Positions 26,043 through 35,003 of a stretch of 64,000 nucleotides of DNA are shown piece after piece. The notes beneath the pieces were generated by a model. It made no database searches. It saw only the letters and a list, made by a program, of their open reading frames with translations, and was not told the origin of the DNA. The DNA is from JAJYVT01 sp027339205 (lineage in GTDB: Bacteria > Actinomycetota > Acidimicrobiia > Acidimicrobiales > RAAP-2): contig DAHWOV010000098.1 of assembly GCA_027339205.1 (NCBI GenBank), forward strand, positions 1-64,000, in the 5' to 3' direction. How positions within the stretch are numbered: the stretch's first letter is position 1; every line of letters begins with the position of its first letter. Both the position numbers and the translations under genes were made by a program.

Positions 26043-26921
26043 ATGGGCCTCTTCGTGAACGTCCTGTTGAGCGGGGTGGCCCAAGGGATGGTCTTCGCTG
26101 CCGTCGCGCTCGGCCTCGTCCTCGTCTCTCGGGCGACCGGCATCGTCAACTTCGCCCAGGGAGCCATGGGGATGTTCACGACGTTCATCGCCTTCAGCCT
26201 GCTGACCGCCGGGCTGGGCTACTGGCCGGCCTTCGTGTCGGCACTCGCCATCGGCTTCGTGCTCGGGGCGGTGGTGGAGCGCACCCTGATGCGACCGCTG
26301 CGGGGCAAGCCTGCGCTCAACCCGGTGATCGTCACGATCGGCCTGCTCGTCGTGCTCGAGGGTGTCGCGGGGAGCATCTGGGGCGGCGCGTCGCAAGGCT
26401 TCCCCGCCGCCTTCTCCCAAAGGGGCCTGGTGGTCGGCACGACGCGGGTCGCCTTCTCGCAGTTCGACGTGTTCATCGTCGGTGCCGTGGCGGTGCTGGT
26501 GGTGGCCATCGTCGCCCTGTTCCGCTGGACCGACCTGGGGCTGCGCATGCGAGCCGCCGCCTTCTCGCCCGAGGTGAGCCAGCTCCTCGGCGTGCGCGTC
26601 GGGCGGCTCTTCACGCTGGGCTGGGCGCTCGCCTGCGCCGCAGGCTCGCTCGCGGGGCTGCTGGTCGCCCCGCTCAGCTCCTTCAGCCCGTACTACATGG
26701 ACCTCAACCTCGTCTACGGCTTCACCGCGGCTGTCTTGGGAGGGCTGCTGAGCCCCGCTGGCGCCCTCGTCGGCGGGTTGGTCACCGGGCTCGCCATCGC
26801 GTTCGTGGGTGCCTACGTCGGATCGGACCTCCAGCCGATCGCCGCGCTGGTGCTCCTCCTCCTCGTGCTCATGCTCCGTCCGCAGGGTCTCTTCGGCACC
26901 GCGGAGGTCAGGCGAGTGTGA
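26043..26921 (+). CDS. livH: Branched-chain amino acid-type ABC permease (LivH)
   Basis: This 292-residue integral membrane protein has about eight hydrophobic helices. It shows the LivH signatures NFAQGAMGM near residue 38, VERTLMRPLRGKPALNPVI, and the EAA-like cytoplasmic loop LGLRMRAAAFSPEVSQLLGV before YGFTAAVLGGLLSPAGALVGG. It forms the transmembrane channel with LivM. The ATG at 26043 follows livF closely, and the stop overlaps the livM start by GTGA. Confidence 0.93.
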   Translation: MGLFVNVLLSGVAQGMVFAAVALGLVLVSRATGIVNFAQGAMGMFTTFIAFSLLTAGLGYWPAFVSALAIGFVLGAVVERTLMRPLRGKPALNPVIVTIGLLVVLEGVAGSIWGGASQGFPAAFSQRGLVVGTTRVAFSQFDVFIVGAVAVLVVAIVALFRWTDLGLRMRAAAFSPEVSQLLGVRVGRLFTLGWALACAAGSLAGLLVAPLSSFSPYYMDLNLVYGFTAAVLGGLLSPAGALVGGLVTGLAIAFVGAYVGSDLQPIAALVLLLLVLMLRPQGLFGTAEVRRV

Positions 26922-28222
26922 CGGGTGCCCCTGCGCATGGGGTAGCGGGCGCTCCCGCGTCCGACGGGGCACGCCGACTCGCGCGCCCCCTCGCGCGCAG
27001 GCTCCGGCTCCCGCGCCATCCCCTCGTCCGCCACCTGGTCTTCTTGGTGCTCGGGGCGGCGCTCTTCTACGTCGTCACCGTCAACGTGAGCTCTTACAAC
27101 GACTACCAGATCGGTCAGATCGCCGTGTACGCGATCGTGCTCGGCGGGCTCAGCATCCTAACCGGGCTCAACGGCCAATTCTCCCTCGGCCAAGGCGCCT
27201 TCATGATCGTCGGGGCCTACACCCTCGCCCTCCTGCAGCTCCACGCGCACGTCGGGCTCGTCGGCGAGCTGGTGCTGGCAACCGTGATCGCGGCCGCGGC
27301 CGGAGTCGTCGTCGGCGTCCCGGCCGCTCGGCTCAGCGCGCCGTACTTGGCCGGTGTCACCCTCATGCTTGCCCTCGGACTTCCCCAGCTTTCCGCCCAG
27401 TACGGCTCGGTGTTCGGCGGCGAGCAGGGTCTCACGACGACACCGCCGGTCGCGCCTGGCACGATCAGCTCGGAGCAGTGGCTCTCGTGGATCCAGATCC
27501 TCTGCGCGCTGGTGGTCCTCGTGCTCCTGGCGAACCTGGTCCGCAGCAGGTTCGGGCGGGCCTTCAAGGCCGTCAGGGACGACGAGGTCGCGGCAGCGGT
27601 CAGCGGCATCCACGTGGCCCGCACCAAGGTCCTGGCCTTCGCCGTCAGCGCAGGATGCGCGGGGCTCGGAGGCGCGTTGCTCGTCCTCTCGACCGGCGTC
27701 GTGAACATCGGGGAGTTCCCGCTCGCCCTGTCGATCGCCCTTCTCGCCGCCATGGTCCTCGGAGGTGCGGGCTCCCTGGTCGGCGTCTGGTGGGGGGCGG
27801 TGGCGCTGGTGTACATGCCGACATGGAGCACGTCGCTGTCCCAGCACCTCTCCCTCGGCACGTCCGCCGCCGCCTACCTGTCCGACGCCTTCTTCGGGGT
27901 CGTGCTCATCGTCGCCATGCTCGTCGCGCCCAGCGGCATCCAAGGCGGGCTCCGCTGGATCGGTCTGCGGGTGTGGAAGGCGATCGCCGACCCCTCGCTC
28001 CAAGGTCCCGCGAGGGACCGCCACGCCGGCGATGGCAGCGCGGACAGCGACGTGCGTGCCGTCGACGTCGATCCCGACCTCGCTCTTCGCGTCGGGGCCG
28101 TGCCGCCTGCGAGCGCGCAGGGCGACGTCGTCTCGCCAGCTGGCGACCGTCCGGGCCCGTCTTCTGCAACGACAACCCACGGTCACCTCGACCTGGAGAC
28201 CAAAGAGAGGAGCAGTCCATGA
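26918..28222 (+). CDS. livM: Branched-chain amino acid-type ABC permease (LivM)
   Basis: The protein has 434 residues, longer than typical LivM (~320-420) because of a basic N-terminal leader of ~35 residues and a hydrophilic tail of ~70 residues after the last helix (from ~365). Core signatures are VLGGLSILTGLNGQFSLGQG, the cytoplasmic loop FGRAFKAVRDDEVAAAVSG, and AMVLGGAGSLVGVWWGA. It is the second permease subunit. The start is GTG in a 4-bp overlap with livH, and its stop overlaps the ATG of the binding-protein gene. Confidence 0.92.
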   Translation: MTGAPAHGVAGAPASDGARRLARPLARRLRLPRHPLVRHLVFLVLGAALFYVVTVNVSSYNDYQIGQIAVYAIVLGGLSILTGLNGQFSLGQGAFMIVGAYTLALLQLHAHVGLVGELVLATVIAAAAGVVVGVPAARLSAPYLAGVTLMLALGLPQLSAQYGSVFGGEQGLTTTPPVAPGTISSEQWLSWIQILCALVVLVLLANLVRSRFGRAFKAVRDDEVAAAVSGIHVARTKVLAFAVSAGCAGLGGALLVLSTGVVNIGEFPLALSIALLAAMVLGGAGSLVGVWWGAVALVYMPTWSTSLSQHLSLGTSAAAYLSDAFFGVVLIVAMLVAPSGIQGGLRWIGLRVWKAIADPSLQGPARDRHAGDGSADSDVRAVDVDPDLALRVGAVPPASAQGDVVSPAGDRPGPSSATTTHGHLDLETKERSSP

Positions 28223-29610
28223 AATTTCGACGTCATGGGTCGGGCACGCGCCGGTCGGTGGCTGCAGGCGCGGCGTTGGCGATACTGCTCGCGGCGAGCG
28301 GTGTCGTCGTCGGCAACGCCGTCGCGGGCGCGTCCACCACAGGGGTGACCAAGACGCAGATCACGATCGGCGCCACCGTCCCGCTGACCGGTCCGGCCGC
28401 GCCGGGCTACAGCGAGATCGCCCCCGCGATGAACGCGCTGTTCAAGTGGGTCAACGCCCACGGCGGCGTCTACGGGCGCAAGATCAAGTACATCTACCTG
28501 AACGACAAGTACGACCCCACGACAACGGCCACGCTCACGCGCAAGCTGGTGCTCACAGACCACATCTTTGCCGACGTGGGCTCGCTCGGGACGCCCACCA
28601 ACCTGGCGGTCCAGAAGTACCTCAACACCGAGAAGGTGCCGCACCTCTTCATCGAGTCCGGATGCAACTGCTGGAGCACACCGAAGTACCCCACGACCAC
28701 CGGCTGGGAGCCGCCGTACACGGTGACAGGCAAGATCCTCGGCTACTACGTGAAGAGCCACTTCAAGGGCAAGAAGATCGGCGAGCTCTTCCAGGACACA
28801 GAGTTCGGGCAGGACGTCATGAAGGGCTTCAACATGGAGGTGCCGAAGTCGGCGGTCGTGGCCAAGGAGACATACGACGTGACAACCCTCTCCGGCGCGC
28901 TCTCGACCCAGATGTCCGCGCTGAAGGCCGCCGGCGCCCAGGTGGTCGTGCTGGCGACGATCCCGGCGGCGACCGCGCTCGCGATACTGCCGGCGTTCTC
29001 CATCGGCTTCACGCCGCAGTACGTGGTCGACAACGTCGGTGCCGACGCGCCGACCGTAGGCCCGCTGCTGTCGTCGTTCACCACAGCCGCGACCCACACA
29101 AAGAAGATCGCCGCCGCGGCGACCGGGCTCCTGAACGGCATGATCACCAACCTGTACCAGCCGCCCGAGGGCACAGCGTCGAACCCGTGGGTCCAAGTGG
29201 AAAAGAAGATCCTCGAGAAGTACACACCGTCACTGTGGGCGAAGCACGGCCTCGATGGGAACACGGAGTACGGCATCGCGCTCGCCTACACGTTTGTCCA
29301 GGCGCTCCAGGCCGCCGGCAGGAACCTCACGAGGACAAGCCTCATGAAGGCGCTCGACACCAAGGCGAAGAGCTTCAAGACCCCGGGCTTCGTGCCGCTC
29401 CGCTACTCGAAGAAGGTGCACTACGGCTACGAAGGCGGCGAAGTGGTGCAGTTCACGACGAAGGCGGGGACCTTCACCACGCCTGCCGGGACCTGGCCCA
29501 ACGCGAAGGTGCTGAGCCCGGTGTACGTCACGACACCCGGACACGGCCCCGTGAAGGTGTACCACGGCAAGGAGTCGGCGGTCCCGAAGAAGTTGCGCAA
29601 GTCCGCCTGA
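28219..29610 (+). CDS. Periplasmic-type ligand-binding protein (LivK-like)
   Basis: This 463-residue solute-binding protein of the Peripla_BP_6 type has a Sec signal peptide (basic MKFRRHGSGTRR, hydrophobic AALAILLAASGVVV, likely cleavage after AVAGA) but no lipobox Cys, unusual for a Gram-positive binding protein. The mature part begins with the family hallmark TIGATVPLTGPAAPGYSEI. An AGAGGAG ribosome site precedes the ATG, which overlaps the livM stop. It delivers the ligand to LivHM; the ligand could be a branched-chain amino acid, amide, urea or aromatic acid. Lys and ACA codons are more frequent than in neighbours. Confidence 0.88.
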   Translation: MKFRRHGSGTRRSVAAGAALAILLAASGVVVGNAVAGASTTGVTKTQITIGATVPLTGPAAPGYSEIAPAMNALFKWVNAHGGVYGRKIKYIYLNDKYDPTTTATLTRKLVLTDHIFADVGSLGTPTNLAVQKYLNTEKVPHLFIESGCNCWSTPKYPTTTGWEPPYTVTGKILGYYVKSHFKGKKIGELFQDTEFGQDVMKGFNMEVPKSAVVAKETYDVTTLSGALSTQMSALKAAGAQVVVLATIPAATALAILPAFSIGFTPQYVVDNVGADAPTVGPLLSSFTTAATHTKKIAAAATGLLNGMITNLYQPPEGTASNPWVQVEKKILEKYTPSLWAKHGLDGNTEYGIALAYTFVQALQAAGRNLTRTSLMKALDTKAKSFKTPGFVPLRYSKKVHYGYEGGEVVQFTTKAGTFTTPAGTWPNAKVLSPVYVTTPGHGPVKVYHGKESAVPKKLRKSA

Positions 29611-29648
29611 CGGCAGCGGATCGCCTGGTTCGCAGCCGGGGATCCAGA

Positions 29649-29683
29649 CCGCGGCGCCGGCACCTCGGGTGCCGGCGCCGCGG
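29649..29683 (+). terminator. Strong hairpin terminator after the liv operon
   Basis: A perfect 16-bp inverted repeat (29649-29664 with 29668-29683) closes a 3-nt TCG loop, 39 bp after the binding-protein stop. There is no T-tract, as is common for actinobacterial hairpins. It may also protect the minus-strand glgX 3' end. Confidence 0.75.
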
Positions 29684-29786
29684 GTCGCAAGGGGCGGTCG
29701 AGGACCCCAGGGCCCCGGCCCGAGGCGTCGTCGAGCAGCCGACGCCGCGGACGGGGCTGATGGGGCCGATCGGGCCGATGATCCGG

Positions 29787-31895
29787 CTACGAGGCGCGAC
29801 GCAGCACGAGCAGCTCGAACGGCCCCAGGATCGCCTCAGCCCCGGCCCCGAGGATCCGCGTCGGAGCGCCTGAGCCGTTGGGGCTGGTGGTCCGCAGCTC
29901 CTCGACCCAGCTCCTTCCCCAGCGCTCGCCGGGGAGGACGAAGGTCACGGGTCCGTCCCCTGCGTTCGAGATCACGTAGAAGGTGTCATCGCGGATCCGC
30001 TCGCCCCGAGGTCCTGGATCTGGGATGGCATCTCCGTCGAGGAGCATGCCGAGCGCCCGCGCGTAGCCGACGTTCCAGTCCTCCTCTTTCATCTCCGCCC
30101 CGTCCGGGCGGAACCAGGCGATGTCCGCGAGCTCACTCCCGCGGATGGGACGGCCGTGAAAGAAGCGTCGGCGACGGAAGACGGGGTGCTTGAGGCGCAG
30201 GCGCACGAGGCGCTCGACGAAGCCGAGCAGCTCGGCGTCGACGTGCGCCCAGTCGAACCATGAGAGCTGGTTGTCCTGGCAGAAGGCATTGTTGTTCCCC
30301 TCCTGCGTGCGGCCGATCTCGTCGCCGCCGCAGAGCATGGGGACTCCCTGGGACACGAACACGGTGGCGAGGAGGTTGCGCTGCTGGCGCCGGCGAAGAG
30401 CCATGATCTCCCCGTCCGCCGTCGGCCCCTCCGCCCCGCAGTTCCACGATCGGTTGTCGTCGGTCCCATCCTGGTTCCCGAAGCCGTTGGCTTCGTTGTG
30501 CTTTTTGCTGTAGCTCACGAGGTCTTTGAGGGTGAACCCGTCGTGTGCGGTGACGAAGTTGATGCTGGCGTAGGGGCGGCGGCTCTGTGACTCGTAGAGG
30601 TCGGAGCTCCCGGTGAGCCGGTAGGCGAGGTCGCCGAGCACACCGCCGACGCCGCGCCAATAGTCGCGCACGGTGTCTCGGTACTTCCCGTTCCATTCCG
30701 ACCACAGCGGCGGGAAGTTCCCCACCTGGTAGCCACCGGTGCCGAGGTCCCACGGCTCGGCGATGAGCTTCAGCTGGCTCACGACCGGATCGCACTGGAT
30801 CAGGTCGAAGAAGGCCGACAGCCGGTCGACGTCGTGGAACTGGCGGGCGAGGCTGGCGGCCAGGTCGAAGCGAAACCCGTCCACATGCATGTCGACGGCC
30901 CAGTAGCGCAGCGAGTCCATGATCAGCTGGAGCACGTGGGGGTGGCGCATGTTGAGCGTGTTGCCCGTGCCGGTCGTGTCGACGTAGTAGCGCGGCTCGT
31001 GCTCGTCGAGCCGGTAGTAGGCGGCGTTGTCGATCCCCTTCATGGAGAGCACGGGGCCGAGGTGGTTGCCCTCGGCGGTGTGGTTGTAGACGACGTCCAA
31101 GATCACCTCGATCTCCGCCTCGTGGAGCACCTTGACCATTGCCTTGAACTCCTGGACGACAGAGGCCGGGTCGCTCGAGGCCGCGTACGCGTTGTGGGGG
31201 GCCAGGTAGCCGATCGAGTCGTAGCCCCAGTAGTTGGAGAGCCCGCGGCGCACGAGCTCTGCGGCGTCGACATGCTGGTGCACCGGGAGGAGCTCGACCG
31301 CCGTGACCCCGAGCGCTCGGAGGTGGGAGACGGCGGCGGGGTGGGCGAGGCCCGCGTAGGTGCCGCGCAGCTCCGGGGGGACGCCAGGGTGGGTGGCGGT
31401 GAAGCCCTTGAGGTGGACCTCGTAGATGACCGTGTTGTGCCAGGGTCGCTCAAGCCAAGCGTCGCGCCCCCAGTCAAAGTACGGGCTCGTCACCACGCAC
31501 TTGGGCATGTAGGGCGCAGAGTCGGTGTCGTCGCGGGCGAGCTCGTCGCCACCGAGCGGGTACGGGTAGAGCGCGCCGTGCCAGGACGGCGAACCCTCCA
31601 CGGCCTTGGCATAGGGGTCCAATAGGAGCTTCGCGGGGTTGCAGCGCAGGCCCGCGGCCGCGTCGTAGCGCCCGTGGACCCTGTACCCGTAGCGCTGGCC
31701 GACGCCGACGCCGGGGAGGTAGCCGTGCCAGCAGTAGGCGTCTGCCTCAGAGAGGCCGACGCGGGTCTCGCTGCCGGCTGCGTCGAAGAGGCACAGCTCC
31801 ACCGACTGGGCCGCCTCGCTGAAGAGGGAGAAGTTGGTGCCGGTGCCGTCGTAGGTGGCGCCCAACGGGTAGGGCGTCCCGGGCCAGACCTCCAC
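29787..31895 (-). CDS. glgX: Glycogen debranching enzyme GlgX / isoamylase family
   Basis: This 702-residue protein has an N-terminal CBM48 domain (VWPGTPYPLGATYDGTGTN), then a GH13 catalytic barrel: VIYEVHLKGFT, DVVYNHTAEGN, the nucleophile in VDGFRFDLA, the acid in LIAEPWDLG and the stabiliser in VTAHDGFTL. It cleaves alpha-1,6 branches of glycogen limit dextrins, releasing maltodextrin. The GTG start at 31895 gives the standard GlgX N-terminus; an upstream extension to 32297 is low-complexity. zwf, also a sugar-phosphate gene, lies a few kilobases away. Confidence 0.95.
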   Translation of the reverse strand: MEVWPGTPYPLGATYDGTGTNFSLFSEAAQSVELCLFDAAGSETRVGLSEADAYCWHGYLPGVGVGQRYGYRVHGRYDAAAGLRCNPAKLLLDPYAKAVEGSPSWHGALYPYPLGGDELARDDTDSAPYMPKCVVTSPYFDWGRDAWLERPWHNTVIYEVHLKGFTATHPGVPPELRGTYAGLAHPAAVSHLRALGVTAVELLPVHQHVDAAELVRRGLSNYWGYDSIGYLAPHNAYAASSDPASVVQEFKAMVKVLHEAEIEVILDVVYNHTAEGNHLGPVLSMKGIDNAAYYRLDEHEPRYYVDTTGTGNTLNMRHPHVLQLIMDSLRYWAVDMHVDGFRFDLAASLARQFHDVDRLSAFFDLIQCDPVVSQLKLIAEPWDLGTGGYQVGNFPPLWSEWNGKYRDTVRDYWRGVGGVLGDLAYRLTGSSDLYESQSRRPYASINFVTAHDGFTLKDLVSYSKKHNEANGFGNQDGTDDNRSWNCGAEGPTADGEIMALRRRQQRNLLATVFVSQGVPMLCGGDEIGRTQEGNNNAFCQDNQLSWFDWAHVDAELLGFVERLVRLRLKHPVFRRRRFFHGRPIRGSELADIAWFRPDGAEMKEEDWNVGYARALGMLLDGDAIPDPGPRGERIRDDTFYVISNAGDGPVTFVLPGERWGRSWVEELRTTSPNGSGAPTRILGAGAEAILGPFELLVLRRAS

Positions 31896-32216
31896 GGGGC
31901 GCAGCCTAGGGAAGCGGCGGCCGGGACAGTGACGACGGTGCGGCGTCCCGGGACGAGGAGGCAGGGGTCCTCGCGCCGGGCTCCACGCCGTCATGGTATC
32001 GACGTGCGCCTGAGAGAGGTGTCGCGTCGGAGTGGTCAGCCGAGCACGCGTGTCCGCGTGTCCCGGGCCGGCTCGACCAGCGAAAGGTGGAAGGCCCATC
32101 GGGACCTTCTGCCATTTCGTGCCGCTTTGCGTGCAAAGGAGAATTGACTGACCCGAGGTGCTCGCCAGCGTCACCTGAGCCGGGGGGCGCGACGAACGGC
32201 GAAGTGAGGTGACCAC
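31896..32216. other. Divergent intergenic region, 321 bp
   Basis: This stretch separates glgX (minus) from a small membrane-protein gene (plus). It must hold both promoters, but I see no clear -35/-10 pair. An imperfect palindrome AAGGCCCATCGGGACCTT lies around 32091-32108. A GAGGTGA ribosome site lies just before 32217. No gene is supported. Confidence 0.5.
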
Positions 32217-32537
32217 ATGGCACATCTGGTCCTGTACGCGATGGCGGCCGCGGTGGTTGCGGTATGGGGAGCTGGCGCGCTGCTTCACCGCTGGCACCGT
32301 GCTCGCTCGACGACCGAGACCCCCGAGCGGTCGCGATCGCTCGTTCGGATCCTGACGAGCGACGAGGAGCTGGAGGAAGCCGTCAGCAGGGCGGCGTCCT
32401 TCGAGAAGATGGTGGACGAGACGCTCCAGGCGTGCAGACGCCGCTACGAGGTGATGGTCCCCGCAGGGCCGGCGCGAGGCTCAGAGAACGCCGCCCCGTC
32501 GAGCGTCGTCCCTCAGGAGATCGCTCGCTCGGCCTGA
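32217..32537 (+). CDS. Small single-pass membrane protein
   Basis: The product has 106 residues. The N-terminal helix LVLYAMAAAVVAVWGAGALL (residues ~4-23) spans the membrane, followed by a basic HRWHRAR stop-transfer. The rest is a charged helical cytoplasmic domain (ILTSDEELEEAVSRAASFEK) with a Ser/Ala/Pro tail. A GAGGTGA ribosome site lies 6 bp before the ATG. No family is recognised. Its position next to the HAD-ATPase and stress genes suggests, weakly, a role in the same response. Confidence 0.55.
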   Translation: MAHLVLYAMAAAVVAVWGAGALLHRWHRARSTTETPERSRSLVRILTSDEELEEAVSRAASFEKMVDETLQACRRRYEVMVPAGPARGSENAAPSSVVPQEIARSA

Positions 32538-32614
32538 GGTCACAGGGTGCCGGGGGGCGGCGCGCGTGAAGACGGCGTCGAGTCGATGGCCGGTTGAGAG
32601 GCCGATGGCAGCCG

Positions 32615-34351
32615 TTAGGCCCGGAGCTTCTCCTGCAGGAGAGCGACGAGCTCGACGCATGCTTCCTCGACGGCGGCAGCGGGGCTGTGCTCGCTGACGG
32701 AACCTTCGATCACGGCGAACTTCGCCGCGAGGGGCGAGTCGTGGAACACGTCGTTGATCCACCGAGAGAAGTCGTGGCGCGGGCAGTGATGGCGCAGCAC
32801 CGAAGGGTCGCAGCGGCTGAGGACGTCCTCGAGCTGGGACAGATTGCGGGCCAGGGTCGAAGTGGGCTCCGTCGCGCTGGTTCGGAAGTGGAAGCTGCGA
32901 TCGAGATCGAGCGGTCGACCCGCGTACTTGTGCGCGTGGCGGAAGTGGTTCGTCGAGCGGTTCGCGACCTTGAAGAGCTGCGCACGTTGCGGGAGGTCGC
33001 GCCGCGTGAGGACCGCCGATCCGGTCCCGCTGCACACAAGGCGCGCCACCTCGCTCCTGGGCACCTCGCCGACCACCGCCGCCAGGCTCACGACGACCTC
33101 AGAGGTCTCCTCGGAGTCCAGCGCGATCACGGCGTCGATGGCGGCGATCGCATCTGGCGCGAGGTCCTCGGGACGCCAGGTCGCCAGGCAGTACCCGGTC
33201 TGGCCCGGTTCGATCACCGGCAGCGACATGGTTTTTCCGACCGTCTGGTCCGCCTCGTCGATGACCACCCAGTGCGGGAGGCCGGTGCGCCGGCGGTGGG
33301 CTTCGACCCGGGTGAGCAGGGCACGCTCGTACGCCGACGTGCCCTCGGGCGCCAGTGTGCTCAGGTCGACGACCACTGACGCGTACCGGTGGTGGAGGAG
33401 CCGGAGCACCTCGTCGGGCCTGGGCAGGCGCTCGCCACCGCCCACCAAGAGGACCCCGGCGAGCCCGGCGAGCCCCACATGGTCTCCTTCCGGGTCGATC
33501 ACGAGCACCGAGTAGCCGGCCTCGACCAACTGCTCGGTGAGCAGCCCCGCCATGTACGACTTCCCCGACCCGGTGCCCCCGGCGATGAGGACGTTGGTCT
33601 GGGAGGCGGGCAACACCACGGGCTTTCCCTCGGGCGTGTCGCCGAGGCGGAGCGTCCAGCGCTTCGAGTGCACCCTTCTCTTCCCGAAGACGACGTCGCC
33701 CGCGATGAAGGCGGCCACTCCGGACCCGTCAGGCTCGGCCAGGACGACGTCGGCCAGCTCCCTCAGAGGCTCGACGGCGTTGCTGACCGCCACCGCGAGC
33801 TCGGCACGCTCGTAGAGAGGGAGGTCGTTCTCGGCGTCTCCGACGGCGATCGTGTTGTGGAACGAGAGCCCGAGATGGCCGAGCGCGTGGTAGAGCCCGG
33901 TCCCCTTCGAGACGCCCGCCGGCACGACCATGAGCTCGCTGCGGTTCGCGACGGTCTGGCAGCCGAGCTCGAGGACCCTGATGGCCGTCAAGATCGTGGG
34001 CTCGTCGACCACCTTGGCGGCGAGGAGCACCTCGCCGCGACGGAACGGCACGTTCGCCGCAGACAGCGCAGCGTCGAGATGCTGGTCGACCGGGTCGGCC
34101 AGCAGCCGGTGCCAGTGGCCCGCGCGCAGCACCGCGCCGTTCTCCGCGACGACGCAGTCCACCGACTCGTGGACGGCGGGCCACGTCTGCTCGAGCTGGT
34201 CGAGGATCCGACCCGTGACCAAGAGGACGCGAAGACCGCGCGCGCGTGCGGCGGCGAGCGCGTCGAGGACCTCCGGCGCAGGAGCGACGCCGCCCTCGGT
34301 GAGGGTGCCGTCGAAGTCGACTGCGAGCGCCCGGTAGAAGGACGACGCCAT
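32615..34351 (-). CDS. HAD phosphatase fused to a HerA/FtsK-like P-loop ATPase
   Basis: The protein has 578 residues. Residues 1-~225 form a Cof/SPP-type HAD hydrolase: motif I VDFDGTLTEGG (Asp12, Asp14), motif II in LLVTGR, a cap domain, and motif IV GDAENDLPLYERA. Residues ~255-470 form a P-loop ATPase resembling DUF87/HerA/FtsK pumps: Walker A IAGGTGSGKSYMAGLL and Walker B WVVIDEADQ. The last ~100 residues are unassigned (RHHCPRHDFSRWINDVFHDSP). HAD enzymes dephosphorylate small molecules or sugars; the ATPase might move DNA, RNA or protein. I know no described function for the fusion. It is 129 bp downstream of the STAS gene on the same strand. Confidence 0.82.
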   Translation of the reverse strand: MASSFYRALAVDFDGTLTEGGVAPAPEVLDALAAARARGLRVLLVTGRILDQLEQTWPAVHESVDCVVAENGAVLRAGHWHRLLADPVDQHLDAALSAANVPFRRGEVLLAAKVVDEPTILTAIRVLELGCQTVANRSELMVVPAGVSKGTGLYHALGHLGLSFHNTIAVGDAENDLPLYERAELAVAVSNAVEPLRELADVVLAEPDGSGVAAFIAGDVVFGKRRVHSKRWTLRLGDTPEGKPVVLPASQTNVLIAGGTGSGKSYMAGLLTEQLVEAGYSVLVIDPEGDHVGLAGLAGVLLVGGGERLPRPDEVLRLLHHRYASVVVDLSTLAPEGTSAYERALLTRVEAHRRRTGLPHWVVIDEADQTVGKTMSLPVIEPGQTGYCLATWRPEDLAPDAIAAIDAVIALDSEETSEVVVSLAAVVGEVPRSEVARLVCSGTGSAVLTRRDLPQRAQLFKVANRSTNHFRHAHKYAGRPLDLDRSFHFRTSATEPTSTLARNLSQLEDVLSRCDPSVLRHHCPRHDFSRWINDVFHDSPLAAKFAVIEGSVSEHSPAAAVEEACVELVALLQEKLRA

Positions 34352-34480
34352 GATGGACGAGCTCGTCGACCGGTTCGCCCGGTCAGCCGATCGGCGACGG
34401 CGTCGCCGGATGACGACGGTGGAACTTCGCAGGGAGCTGGCGCGGCTCCAGAGCTCCCTTCTGCGTTCTCGTCTCCGAGC

Positions 34481-34780
34481 TCAACGCGAGCCACCTCGCA
34501 GGCGGTCGGGCTCGAGCCCGACCCAGTGCAGTCGGGCCACGGCGTCCCGTGCCATCCGCTGGAGCCGCACCAAGGTGTTGGCTGCGTCCGCGTCGGCTAC
34601 GGACAGCTTGGACACGTCGACCGTGATGCTCGGCGGTCGCCGTGCCAACACGATCTGCGCCGCCTCCAGCACGTATGGACGGGTCCTGCGGTCGAGCGTC
34701 CCGGTGCACCGAAGGGACGTCTGCCCGAGGGTCAGCTCCAGCTCCGGATCCACAGCGACGATGTCACATGCGCATGTCAC
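34481..34780 (-). CDS. STAS-domain protein
   Basis: This 99-residue stand-alone domain looks like STAS (anti-sigma factor antagonist-like): a beta strand LTLGQTSLRCTGTLDRRT, a helix, then SITVDVSKLSVADADAANTL, the region holding the regulatory Ser/Thr in SpoIIAA-like proteins, and an amphipathic helix. The exact phosphorylatable residue is not certain: position DVSKLSVADA offers two serines. It may bind an anti-sigma/kinase or nucleotide. The GTG start follows GGAGAG by 8 nt. A divergent CBS gene shares its upstream region, which contains two DosR-like boxes. Confidence 0.75.
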   Translation of the reverse strand: MTCACDIVAVDPELELTLGQTSLRCTGTLDRRTRPYVLEAAQIVLARRPPSITVDVSKLSVADADAANTLVRLQRMARDAVARLHWVGLEPDRLRGGSR

Positions 34781-34880
34781 GATGCAGCTCTCCGCGACTC
34801 ATGCTTTCGGCGAGGAAGCCCCCGGGGCGCAGGGGCGTCGCTCCTCGATGGCGGTGGGCACCGGACGCTCCCTCCGGGCC

Positions 34881-34907
34881 ACGAACAACACGAACAACAC
34901 GAACAAC
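34881..34907. repeat. Three 9-bp tandem repeats (ACGAACAAC)
   Basis: Three perfect copies of ACGAACAAC lie in the divergent STAS/CBS promoter region, roughly 100 bp upstream of the STAS start. They form the AT-richest patch in the region and may be spacer DNA or binding sites. Confidence 0.8.
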
Positions 34908-34934
34908 GCTAGGGAAGCTGACCGGTCGCGACCA

Positions 34935-34948
34935 GGGTCCAACGTCCC
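34935..34948 (-). promoter_or_regulatory. DosR/DevR-like box 1
   Basis: On the minus strand the site reads GGGACGTTGGACCC. Compared with the DosR core GGGACTTNNGNCCC it has one mismatch (position 6). It lies ~155 bp upstream of the STAS start and ~130 bp upstream of the CBS start. The match is to a published mycobacterial motif; binding here is inferred. Confidence 0.45.
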
Positions 34949-35003
34949 AGTCGTGACTGCAGCGGGAGGTCCTCACCAGGTCGACGGACGGCTGGGACGG
35001 CGC

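Noticed and set aside
32101..32114. DosR-like box before the small membrane-protein gene (GGGACCTTCTGCCA)
   Set aside because: The spacing between half-sites is off by one and the right half is incomplete.
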